Below are positions 1 to 6,732 of a stretch of 13,361 nt of DNA, piece by piece. The translations under genes and the position numbers were made by a program. The DNA lies in assembly GCA_003519445.1 (NCBI GenBank), contig DOWS01000035.1:1-13361 (forward strand). Reading direction: 5' to 3'. The DNA comes from Candidatus Daviesbacteria bacterium (GTDB lineage Bacteria; Patescibacteriota; Microgenomatia; Daviesbacterales; UBA10151). The notes under the pieces were generated by a model. That model did no database searches and was not told the DNA's origin. It was given only the letters and a program-made list of their open reading frames with translations. The number at the start of each line of letters is the position of its first letter. The first letter of the stretch is position 1.

Positions 1-621
1 CATATTGACACGGATTTTAATAATTTTGAAGTCTTAAACATTCCCCAAAACCATCCGGCTCGCGACCTTTGGGACACTTTTTATATAAATAAAAATTTAT
101 TACTGCGGACTCATACCTCAAATGCCCAGATTAGAATTTTAAAGCAAAATAAACCTCCTGTCAGAATGATGAGTATTGGCCGCTGTTTCCGCTATGAAGC
201 AGTGGATGCCAGACACGAGCATACTTTTGAACAGTTTGAACTGGTTTATGTAGACAAAAATGTCAGCATGGCCAATCTGCAATATTTATCCGAGTATCTT
301 TTGCAGGCTATTTTCGGCCCCGAAATTAAAGTTAGACTTAAACCAAAATATTACCCCTTTGTGGAACCGGGAGTAGGGGTGGATGGACTGTGTATTTTCT
401 GCAAGGGGAAAGGTTGCAAGGTTTGCGGAGGCATTGGCTGGCTGGAGCTGGCCGGGGCCGGCATGATCCATCCCAAAGTCCTTAAAGCCGGCGGAATTGA
501 CCCTAATATCTATTCGGGCATAGCTTGGGGCTTTGGACCGCCCCGTATGGCCATGCTTAAATTTGGCATTGAAGATATCCGGTTGTTTAACAGTGGGGAT
601 TTGCGCTTTTTACAACAATGA
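1..621 (+). CDS. pheS: Phenylalanyl-tRNA synthetase alpha subunit, C-terminal part (5' end outside window)
   Basis: The frame is open from base 1 to the TGA at 619-621 (206 residues), so the start lies upstream of the window. PheS carries the class II catalytic core that charges tRNA-Phe, acting in the cytoplasm as an alpha2beta2 complex with PheT. The visible part begins in the conserved HPARDLWDTFY block, followed by LLRTHTS and then motif 2 (SIGRCFRYEAVDARHEHTFEQFE). A C-x2-C-x4-C-x2-C cluster (CIFCKGKGCKVC) precedes GWLELAGAGMIHP; many bacterial PheS proteins have similar Cys pairs here. Motif 3 reads GFGPPRMAML. The Arg is kept, but the residue before it, usually Glu or Asp, is Pro. The C-terminus (DIRLFNSGDLRFL) is typical and complete. 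pheT follows 52 nt later, so the two form the usual operon. Confidence 0.97.
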   Translation, partial: HIDTDFNNFEVLNIPQNHPARDLWDTFYINKNLLLRTHTSNAQIRILKQNKPPVRMMSIGRCFRYEAVDARHEHTFEQFELVYVDKNVSMANLQYLSEYLLQAIFGPEIKVRLKPKYYPFVEPGVGVDGLCIFCKGKGCKVCGGIGWLELAGAGMIHPKVLKAGGIDPNIYSGIAWGFGPPRMAMLKFGIEDIRLFNSGDLRFLQQ

Positions 622-633
622 AAGTGACCAAGG

Positions 634-668
634 GTCATCCTGAGCGAGCGAAGCGAGTCGAAGGATCT
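634..668. repeat. Imperfect palindromic intergenic repeat carrying the pheT SD
   Basis: This 35-nt GC-rich element begins GTCATCCTGAGCG and ends GTCGAAGGATCT. Its ends are complementary (ATCCT with AGGAT, one side offset), and the centre contains GAGCGAGCGAAGCGAG. It matches from memory a type of short repeat common between genes in many environmental bacterial genomes; I cannot count copies here and see only one in the window. It fills most of the pheS-pheT gap. Its last bases AAGGA (661-665) lie 8 nt before the pheT ATG and are the only SD available. Confidence 0.7.
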
Positions 669-673
669 ATATT

Positions 674-2329
674 ATGAAAGTTTCTATAAATTGGTTACAA
701 GAACTGGTTGATTTAAAAATTTCCCTTGATGAGCTAATTAATTTATTGCCCCTCCGATCAATTAGTATTAAAGAAGTTACTGATGATTTATTTGAACTGG
801 ACATGAAAGGTTATAACCGGGCAGATTTACTTTCGCTTCGTGGTGTGGCCAGAGAAGTTGCAGCCATCACAAATTCTCAAATAAAATTTTCTGAAGAAAA
901 AAATGAATTCCCAGATTTACCAAAAGTAGAAGTTGTAATAGATAATGAAAAACTTTGTCCTGTTTACTGCGTTGCAAAAATAGAAAACCTGAAAGTTGAA
1001 CACTCAAATGGCACATGGGTAAAAAAGTTATTCGACAGCGGAATAAGAAGTATTAACAATGCGGCAGATGTGACTAATTTAATAATGCTGGAATATGGCC
1101 AGCCTATGCATGCTTTTGACGCGAAAAAAGTAAGAGGAAGTGTGAGAGTAAGAATGGCAGAAAAAAGAGAAAAGATAAATACGCTGGACGGGAAAATCCG
1201 GGAATTAAGCGGCGAAGATTTATTGATTGCAGATGAGAGTGTTCCGATTGGTATTGCCGGAGTGATGGGAGGAAAAGATAGCGAAGTATCAGAATCTACA
1301 ACCTCCATATTTCTGGAAGCAGCTATTTTTGATCCGGTTTCAATTAGAAAAACCGCGCAAAGGCATAATCTGCCGTCAGAGGCTTCCAAAAGATTTCAGT
1401 ATGGGTTAACCAAAACAAACTTACTACAAGCGCTGTCAGCTGCCATCAGAATGTATGAGGGGTTGGGAGGCAAATTAACTGCCATAACATTGATAGGTGA
1501 TTTAGAAGATCAGCCCAAAATAATAGAGTTAACTCGAGAAAAAGTTAATTCATTAATTGGAATAAATATTCCCAAAAATCAAATTGAAAAATCTTTACAA
1601 AGTTTAGGCTGCCACCTTAGAGGTGTACGTACAAATTTATGGGAAGTCGAAATACCTTATTGGAGACTGGATATAAATACAGAGGAAGATTTAATAGAGG
1701 AGGTGGCCAGGATGTATGGATATGAAAATATTCCGGCCAAAGCTCTCCCTGATTTTAAATTAACAAAGTTTCAGGATCCGCTGATTTATAATCTCAAAAA
1801 AACTTTGGCAGATTTGGGCCTTACAGAAGTCCAAACATATTCTTTTTACTCATCCAAAACGATTAATGATTTACGATTAACGATTTACGATTTAGTCAAA
1901 ATAGCTAACCCCATCTCAACAGAAACAGAATACATGAGGGATAATTTATGGCCAAATCTTTTGGAAGTTGCGGCCAAAAATGTTAAAAACGGCTTTAAAG
2001 ATGTGGCTATTTTTGAAATAGGAAAAGTATATGAACCTCCCCAAAAAGAAACATACAGATTATCTATTGCTTTAATGAACGGCACTGATAATCCACTACA
2101 AGAATTAAATCAAATTTTCCAACAATTATTAAAAAATATCAAAATATCCCTAGGTGCAGGCGTAATACACCCCCCAGGTGAACAACAACAATTTCATCCT
2201 ACCAGATTTACAGATAATATGGCCGAGGTTCACCCCAGAATTGTTAATAAATTTGGGATTGACAATAGGGTAGCTGTTTTGGAAGTGGAAATAGATACTC
2301 TTATCCGAAAAGAACCCTTCCTTTTCTAA
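674..2329 (+). CDS. pheT: Phenylalanyl-tRNA synthetase beta subunit, short form
   Basis: PheT is the beta subunit of PheRS, giving editing and tRNA binding in the complex with PheS. It has 551 residues against about 800 for most bacterial PheT. Residues 1-45 are the B1 start (MKVSINWLQELVDL). The chain then runs straight to NRADLLSLRGVAREVAA (48-64), so the EMAP-like tRNA-binding B2 domain is absent. The B3/4 editing domain spans about 85-275 (VTNLIMLEYGQPMHAFDA at 133-150). B5 follows, with IPYWRLDINTEEDLIEEVARMYG at 327-349 in overlapping blocks, then the core to about 543. The protein stops right after VAVLEVEIDTLI, where the FDX-ACB (B8) domain would begin. The last codons lie antisense to the nucleotidyltransferase gene. 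Residues 396-408 are encoded by a DNA repeat. The ATG has the SD AAGGA 8 nt upstream. It is probably functional, since the core is uninterrupted; a natural short form or a truncation are both possible. Confidence 0.93.
   Translation: MKVSINWLQELVDLKISLDELINLLPLRSISIKEVTDDLFELDMKGYNRADLLSLRGVAREVAAITNSQIKFSEEKNEFPDLPKVEVVIDNEKLCPVYCVAKIENLKVEHSNGTWVKKLFDSGIRSINNAADVTNLIMLEYGQPMHAFDAKKVRGSVRVRMAEKREKINTLDGKIRELSGEDLLIADESVPIGIAGVMGGKDSEVSESTTSIFLEAAIFDPVSIRKTAQRHNLPSEASKRFQYGLTKTNLLQALSAAIRMYEGLGGKLTAITLIGDLEDQPKIIELTREKVNSLIGINIPKNQIEKSLQSLGCHLRGVRTNLWEVEIPYWRLDINTEEDLIEEVARMYGYENIPAKALPDFKLTKFQDPLIYNLKKTLADLGLTEVQTYSFYSSKTINDLRLTIYDLVKIANPISTETEYMRDNLWPNLLEVAAKNVKNGFKDVAIFEIGKVYEPPQKETYRLSIALMNGTDNPLQELNQIFQQLLKNIKISLGAGVIHPPGEQQQFHPTRFTDNMAEVHPRIVNKFGIDNRVAVLEVEIDTLIRKEPFLF
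1861..1896. repeat. In-frame 14-bp tandem repeat within pheT
   Basis: GATTAATGATTTAC (1861-1874) is followed by GATTAACGATTTAC (1875-1888), one base different, and then a partial third unit GATTTAGT (1889-1896). It encodes about residues 397-408 (INDLRLTIYDLV), between the SFYSSKT and KIANPIS segments of the core domain, where related proteins have only a short loop. The total length keeps the frame. Confidence 0.75.
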
Positions 2330-2681
2330 TCCCCGCAACGACACCTAGTGTTATTTCATCTAATTCTGGCATATACTCATGAGCGACTTGCTGGAGATAT
2401 AATTCATCAAAAAGATGTAAATGAACCTCTCCTGCTCCAGGGCCAACAGTAATCCTATTTACAACCAAGTGTTCTCTTAACCTTTCCATAAGTAATCCTT
2501 CCTCCAGATCTTGCCACTTGGGTACTACTACACAAAGATCAATATCCGATTCAGGTCTAGCTTGTCCTCTGGCTACGGAACCGAAAAGAATAACCTGTCT
2601 TACTTGAGGCCTAGAGTAAGTAACTATTAAATCCGTAGCTTGCCTTGCAAGATCAATTCTTGATTCCGTCTCTGCGCCCAT
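2301..2681 (-). CDS. Minimal nucleotidyltransferase (MNT-like, Pol beta superfamily)
   Basis: This 126-residue protein has the nucleotidyltransferase signature ILFGSVARGQARPESDIDL: Gly34-Ser35, then Asp46 and Asp48 as metal ligands. The third acidic residue expected on a later strand is unclear, since that region reads GEVHLHLF (84-91). The family transfers nucleotides to proteins, RNA or small molecules; the substrate cannot be told here. Members are often antitoxins paired with a HEPN toxin, but no HEPN gene lies beside it. The start follows SD GGAGG (complement of 2693-2697, within the end of the VanW-like gene) with 11 nt spacing, and the upstream stop is only 3 nt away, so the two are co-transcribed. 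Its 3' end overlaps pheT by 29 bp tail to tail. The final AGIRKGRVLFG looks like a normal family C-terminus, so this gene appears intact. Confidence 0.85.
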   Translation of the reverse strand: MGAETESRIDLARQATDLIVTYSRPQVRQVILFGSVARGQARPESDIDLCVVVPKWQDLEEGLLMERLREHLVVNRITVGPGAGEVHLHLFDELYLQQVAHEYMPELDEITLGVVAGIRKGRVLFG

Positions 2682-2684
2682 ATT

Positions 2685-3335
2685 TTAATTTTCCTCCAAA
2701 ACAGATACTTTTAATTTATCATCTTTATATTCAAATTTAAACTCCACAGGTTTTTCTTTGTTATTGGTAATATACAAATTCTGCCTGCTATTCGCACCTT
2801 TGGAATAGGGATTTGAATAAATTGACACACCATATTCTTTGGCAATTTCCGGGATGGGCATGAAGTTATGGTTAACCGGAGCTTTAGCTTCCAGTCCTGC
2901 ATCCAAAGCTACCCAATAAATTAAAGAGGCCAGATGGCACACTCCATCTCCAAATAAATATCCGTCTGTTTTAAATCCCTCTTGAGAATTAAAATGGGCA
3001 TTGGTAGTTTTTACCACTTTATCCTTATATTCAGGCAAAATATCATCATGAAAAGCAAAAGCCTGATTTGGTTCCAGGCGGAATTGGTAAACAAAAGGTT
3101 TTCTGATTTCATCCCAGTTTATTTGAGCCTTGGAGGATACTTTACCTTCCATATAGGATAAATTCAAGAGGATATTGTCTTTGAATACATCGCTGACAGA
3201 TTTAACCGGGTATCTATTTTCAAGGGAAATCTCATGGGAAGAAAGCATTACTTCATAGCTCCTGGGCAAAAAAGGGCTGCTGGTAAGAGTAATTATTAAG
3301 GCTGTTGAAATTTTGACTGCAACATCAGGCATCAT
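2685..3335 (-). CDS. VanW-domain protein, membrane-anchored or exported
   Basis: This 216-residue protein has a hydrophobic N-terminal stretch (VKISTALIITLTSS, residues 7-20), probably a signal or anchor. The mature part matches the VanW family: FGDGVCHLASLIYWVALDAG (128-147), an NHNF motif (155-158), VSIYSNP (170-176), and a final strand block RQNLYITNN (184-192). VanW proteins occur in glycopeptide-resistance clusters and in many Gram-positive and CPR cell-envelope loci; their biochemical role is not settled. The gene lies 43 bp after the class A PBP gene and just before the nucleotidyltransferase, with no van ligases nearby, so a general wall role is likelier than resistance (inference). 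No SD precedes the ATG. An extended -10 lies 9 nt upstream, suggesting a leaderless transcript. A second ATG follows directly. Confidence 0.8.
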   Translation of the reverse strand: MMPDVAVKISTALIITLTSSPFLPRSYEVMLSSHEISLENRYPVKSVSDVFKDNILLNLSYMEGKVSSKAQINWDEIRKPFVYQFRLEPNQAFAFHDDILPEYKDKVVKTTNAHFNSQEGFKTDGYLFGDGVCHLASLIYWVALDAGLEAKAPVNHNFMPIPEIAKEYGVSIYSNPYSKGANSRQNLYITNNKEKPVEFKFEYKDDKLKVSVLEEN

Positions 3336-3344
3336 AAGAGGAGA

Positions 3345-3373
3345 ATTATATCACACTATGAGTCTAAATGCAA
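3345..3373 (-). promoter_or_regulatory. Extended -10 promoter of the VanW-like gene
   Basis: Read on the minus strand, TGATATAAT (complement of 3345-3353) is a TG-N-TATAAT extended -10. TTGCAT (complement of 3368-3373) sits 17 nt upstream as a weak -35. Nine nt separate the -10 from the ATG at 3335, so transcription should begin within a few bases of the start codon. Confidence 0.6.
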
Positions 3374-3378
3374 ATGCT

Positions 3379-5931
3379 CTATAGGGCTACGGTGACGCTA
3401 ATGGAGGTAGTATGGGTAGTGCCATTCTGATCTTCCAGAGTAACTGTAATCGTATGCGAGCCTTTGTCGCCCTGGGGAAATTCCACATGCAAAGCAAAAG
3501 GGCCGGAAGTTAAAGTTGATTTTTCCCCTCCGTCAATCAGCCAGGTCACTTTTTTAACGCCGGCCGGGGAGTTTACTTGAGCTAAAACATCAAAGACCCG
3601 GGGCACATTGGCCCCGTTTGAAACATTAACAATTTCTATCACCCCTCCACCGCTACTAAAACCCGGAACTCCACTACAACCCCTTGTAGCACCCACAAAA
3701 CGGGGGTCAGGGGAGGTCAAAACCCACTCATCAATGCCTTTTTGCCATTTATCCGCTCCTGTTGGATCAGCCTCCTGCAAAACTATTACATCTTTTTCTT
3801 CCGTTTCTTCATTATCATTAGCCAGCCTGTGGGGATTACTTTTGCAAACCCGCTGTCTCTGATAAACAGATGAAGCATTTTTAGGCTCGGTCCCGGCAAT
3901 AAAATACTCTTTTCTGGTGGGGGAACCCTCATGGGGAGTACCTGTCATTAACCCGTCCACATCCATTTGTATAACATTACCCGGCCGTTCAAAGCTTTCA
4001 TTTGGTTTATCTTTTAGAACCTCTTTCATGATCCTGTTCCAGATAGGGGAAGCGCCAGTTACTCCTGAAGCAATTCTGGAATCAAGGGGAGTATTATCAT
4101 TGTTTCCCACCCACACTCCTGCCACAAATGATGGAGTATAGCCCACTGTCCAATTATCCCGCTTTTCATCTGTAGTTCCTGTTTTCACAGCCACGGTTTT
4201 CCCGGACACATTCAGGATAGAGTTTGACCCGAACACAGCAGTCCTGGCTCCGTTATCAGACAAAATATCAGAAATAATATAAGCTGCCCCGCTGTCTAAA
4301 ACTTTACGGCCCTCTGCAGGTTTATATTCATATAGAGTCTTACCTTTTTGGTCTGTTACTTTTAAAATAGAAATCGGGTCTTTTTGGCGGCCCTTGTCTG
4401 CCAAAGTGCCAAAAGCTACGGTCAAATCTAAAAGCCGCACTTCTCTTCCACCCAAAGTTAAAGAAAGACCCACGGAATTAACATTTTCTTCAGTTGGTTC
4501 CCAGGATAAAAGCCCCATCCTGTAGCCTAAATCCATTACATCCTTAACTCCGTTTAAAGCCAGCATTTTAACAGCCGGCACATTAAGCGAGTTTCCCAAA
4601 GTATAACGGATTTGCTGTGGCCCCCTGTATTGCCCGTCATAGTTTACAGGCACATATTTAGGCATATTTCCTCCCGGGAACTCTGTTTTAACATCCAGCA
4701 GAGTGAAATTTGCTGTATAGCCTTTTTCCAAACCTTTGGCATAATTAACAGGCTTGGTGGCTGAACCGGGTTGGCGAAGGGACAGCACAGCATTAACATT
4801 TGGCTCAAAAGTGCAGCTTTTTCCCTCCAAGCAATTTTCAGGCTCGCTTTTACCAAAATAATCCTTTGAACCAACCAAAGCCAAAATTTGCCCGGTTTTA
4901 GCATCCATTACAACAGATGACGCATTACCCACTTTGCTGCTTTTAAGCTTTTCCACTTCTTCTTTAACGATTTTCTGGGCCTGTTCCTGCAGCTTATAGT
5001 CCAGAGTGGTAGTAACACGCAAACCTCCTCCTTCAACCAATCTGTCTCCAAATTGCTCAATCAGTTTTTCTTTGACATACAAAACAAAATGCGGGGCTTT
5101 AAAACCCACTTCGTTTTGGGCAGTCCGGTAGGTCAGTTCCTGATTCCCAGCAGTTTCTGCTTGCTCCCCACTAATATAACCGTCTTCTTCCATTCTCCGC
5201 AAAACTGCTGCTTGTCTTACTTTAGCTAACTCTGGTTTAGATCCATAGGGCGAGTAAACCGAGGGTCGCTGGGGAAGTCCTGCCAAAAGCGAGGCTTCTG
5301 CCAGATTTAAATCCTTGGCAGATTTACCAAAATACAAATTGGCAGCCGCCTCGATTCCATAAGCCGTACCTCCATAAGGAATCTCATTTAAATACATTTC
5401 CAGAATTTGATCTTTAGAATAAACCCGCTCCACTTGAATAGCTAAAATAAATTCCTTGAGTTTGCGGGTTACAGTCCGCTCACCGGAAAGCAAGGCGTTT
5501 TTAATAAGCTGTTGAGTTAAAGTAGATCCTCCTTCCACTCTCCGGTGAACAATCAAATCAAAAACAGATCTCATGATCCCTAAAAGTGAAAAACCGCCGT
5601 GAGTATAAAAATCCTTGTCTTCGATAGCTATTGTTGCCTGTTTAACCTGTTCTGGTATATCCTCTAGCTTTATGGGCGTCCTGTTTTGATCCAGATAAAT
5701 ATCATAAAGCAGTTCATTATTCCTGTCATAGATTTTGGTGGCCTGGGAAATATCCCTGTTAGTAAGATCATTAGGAGAGGGAATTTGTGTAGCAAAGAAA
5801 ATCACCGAGGAAAAAAGCAAAAGCAAAAACCCCACCACCACAATCAGCATCCAGTTGGAAAGGCGGGATAAAAGTTTAAATTTGCCAAGCTTTAGAGTTT
5901 CTTTTCTTAATTTCCACGACCTCAAAGGCAT
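3379..5931 (-). CDS. Class A penicillin-binding protein (PBP1A family)
   Basis: This 850-residue bifunctional peptidoglycan synthase makes glycan strands and cross-links them outside the membrane. It has a basic cytoplasmic tail (1-27), one TM segment (about 28-48), and a GT51 domain (about 65-240) with catalytic Glu104 in IEDKDFYTHGG, GGSTLTQQLIKN (134-145) and the IQVERVYSKDQILEMYLNEIPYG region (165-187). The transpeptidase domain spans about 330-640, with Ser390-Ala-Thr-Lys393, Ser448-Leu-Asn450 and Lys583-Thr-Gly585, so all catalytic motifs are intact. A linker holds a second pair of cysteines (C696, C752; the first pair is C367, C373). The C-terminal about 90 residues (IEIVNVSNGANV to the end) look like an Ig-like beta domain, as found in PBP1C-type tails. 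No SD precedes the ATG; an extended -10 lies 9 nt upstream, divergent from tRNA-Tyr. VanW follows downstream. Confidence 0.96.
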   Translation of the reverse strand: MPLRSWKLRKETLKLGKFKLLSRLSNWMLIVVVGFLLLLFSSVIFFATQIPSPNDLTNRDISQATKIYDRNNELLYDIYLDQNRTPIKLEDIPEQVKQATIAIEDKDFYTHGGFSLLGIMRSVFDLIVHRRVEGGSTLTQQLIKNALLSGERTVTRKLKEFILAIQVERVYSKDQILEMYLNEIPYGGTAYGIEAAANLYFGKSAKDLNLAEASLLAGLPQRPSVYSPYGSKPELAKVRQAAVLRRMEEDGYISGEQAETAGNQELTYRTAQNEVGFKAPHFVLYVKEKLIEQFGDRLVEGGGLRVTTTLDYKLQEQAQKIVKEEVEKLKSSKVGNASSVVMDAKTGQILALVGSKDYFGKSEPENCLEGKSCTFEPNVNAVLSLRQPGSATKPVNYAKGLEKGYTANFTLLDVKTEFPGGNMPKYVPVNYDGQYRGPQQIRYTLGNSLNVPAVKMLALNGVKDVMDLGYRMGLLSWEPTEENVNSVGLSLTLGGREVRLLDLTVAFGTLADKGRQKDPISILKVTDQKGKTLYEYKPAEGRKVLDSGAAYIISDILSDNGARTAVFGSNSILNVSGKTVAVKTGTTDEKRDNWTVGYTPSFVAGVWVGNNDNTPLDSRIASGVTGASPIWNRIMKEVLKDKPNESFERPGNVIQMDVDGLMTGTPHEGSPTRKEYFIAGTEPKNASSVYQRQRVCKSNPHRLANDNEETEEKDVIVLQEADPTGADKWQKGIDEWVLTSPDPRFVGATRGCSGVPGFSSGGGVIEIVNVSNGANVPRVFDVLAQVNSPAGVKKVTWLIDGGEKSTLTSGPFALHVEFPQGDKGSHTITVTLEDQNGTTHTTSISVTVAL

Positions 5932-5940
5932 ATTATAGAG

Positions 5941-5949
5941 ATTATATCA
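5941..5949 (-). promoter_or_regulatory. Extended -10 of the PBP gene
   Basis: On the minus strand, TGATATAAT is identical to the VanW-like gene's -10 and is also exactly 9 nt from its ATG (5931). No convincing -35 is visible, as expected where TG-N compensates. Transcription should start at or next to the ATG. Confidence 0.6.
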
Positions 5950-5958
5950 GAAATTAGG

Positions 5959-5964
5959 TATAAT
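5959..5964 (+). promoter_or_regulatory. -10 box of the tRNA-Tyr promoter
   Basis: A consensus TATAAT lies 10 nt before the first tRNA base, giving a start a few bases upstream of the mature 5' end. The -35 position falls in 5936-5941, on the PBP gene's own -10, and is poor. The two divergent promoters therefore overlap. Confidence 0.5.
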
Positions 5965-5974
5965 AACTTTATTA

Positions 5975-6057
5975 CCGGAGGTGGCAGAGCGGCCAATTGC
6001 TCGAGACTGTAAATCTCGCGGGGTAACCCTACGAAGGTTCGAATCCTTCCCTCCGGA
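5975..6057 (+). tRNA. tRNA-Tyr (anticodon GTA), type II, with C1:G72
   Basis: The acceptor stem CCGGAGG (5975-5981) pairs perfectly with CCTCCGG (6050-6056), with discriminator A at 6057. The D stem is GCA/TGC (5984-5986, 5998-6000) with GG in the loop. The anticodon stem CGAGA/TCTCG flanks the loop CTGTAAA, anticodon GTA at 6009-6011. The 14-nt variable arm contains GGG-TAA-CCC, as in bacterial tRNA-Tyr. The T arm is GAAGG-TTCGAAT-CCTTC (6033-6049). CCA is not encoded (CTG follows), so it must be added by a CCA-adding enzyme. The first pair is C-G, whereas bacterial tRNA-Tyr normally has G1:C72; C1:G72 is the archaeal and eukaryotic identity pair. The T stem fixes the register, so this is not a boundary error. 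Confidence 0.96.
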
Positions 6058-6072
6058 CTGTTGCCGGGAGAC

Positions 6073-6732
6073 ATGAGCATTGATAAGCAAAAAAGTTTAA
6101 TAGTAAAAAAGCTGGATAAATTTTTCTCGACATATAGAAGAATCAGCTTTAAAAAAGGAGAAATTATCATCCGTGCTGATGATCCGCCAGCCGGAATTTT
6201 TTATTTAAAGGAAGGAGTAGTCAGGGAATATGTAATTTCCCAAAAAGGAGAGGAGCTAACTTTAAATATCTTTCGCCCATATGCTTTTTTTCCCATGTCT
6301 TATGCCATTAATAAAACCATTAATAATCATTTCTACGAAGCACAAACTCAAGTTTTAACTTGGAGAGCACCCGTGGAAGACATCTTGCAATTTATCAAAA
6401 ACGAACCGGAGGTTATGTTTGATCTGCTGGCCAGAATATACATAGGTTTGCAGGGTATTTTTGCCAGAATGGAGTATTTAATGACAGGCAGCGCCAAGGC
6501 CAGATTATTGACCGAGCTTTTAATTTACGCCAAAAGATTCGGAGATAAGAAGACGGGCAAAATCACTGTAGATTTAAGGTTGACCCAAAAGGATCTTTCT
6601 GCCCAATCCGGCATTGCCCGGGAGACAGTGGGCAGGATCATCAAAACTCTCAAATCAAAAAAATTAATTGTTTTTCAAAACAAAAAATTAATTATCAATG
6701 ATTTGAGAGGGTTGGAAGAAAAGCTCTCTTAA
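6073..6732 (+). CDS. Crp/Fnr-family transcriptional regulator
   Basis: A 219-residue protein from the ATG; a TTG at 6061 would add four residues. Residues 15-115 form a cNMP-binding-like jelly roll (ISFKKGEIIIRADDPPAGIFYLKEG), then a long dimerisation helix, then a winged helix (about 135-215) whose HTH is LTQKDLSAQSGIARETVGRIIKTL (170-193, in overlapping parts). The region where Crp has its phosphate-binding cassette reads NIFRPYAFFPMSYAIN (65-80) and lacks the usual Gly-Glu and Arg-Ser/Thr residues, so cAMP is an unlikely ligand. No Fnr-type N-terminal cysteines are seen, so an oxygen-sensing Fe-S cluster is also unlikely. The ATG is only 15 nt after tRNA-Tyr, and GGGAG lies just 2 nt before it, so the gene is probably expressed from the tRNA transcript. 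Its TAA overlaps the TAA of the Cys-rich gene on the other strand. Target genes are unknown. Confidence 0.92.
   Translation: MSIDKQKSLIVKKLDKFFSTYRRISFKKGEIIIRADDPPAGIFYLKEGVVREYVISQKGEELTLNIFRPYAFFPMSYAINKTINNHFYEAQTQVLTWRAPVEDILQFIKNEPEVMFDLLARIYIGLQGIFARMEYLMTGSAKARLLTELLIYAKRFGDKKTGKITVDLRLTQKDLSAQSGIARETVGRIIKTLKSKKLIVFQNKKLIINDLRGLEEKLS

Noticed and set aside
634..668. pheS-pheT palindrome as a rho-independent terminator.
   Set aside because: No T-run follows, and pheT directly downstream needs read-through.
964..1389. 141-codon minus-strand frame inside pheT.
   Set aside because: It lies opposite well-conserved PheT B3/4 sequence and has no recognisable family.
2301..2681. MntA/HepT toxin-antitoxin system.
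   Set aside because: No HEPN toxin gene is adjacent; the neighbours are pheT and a VanW-domain gene.
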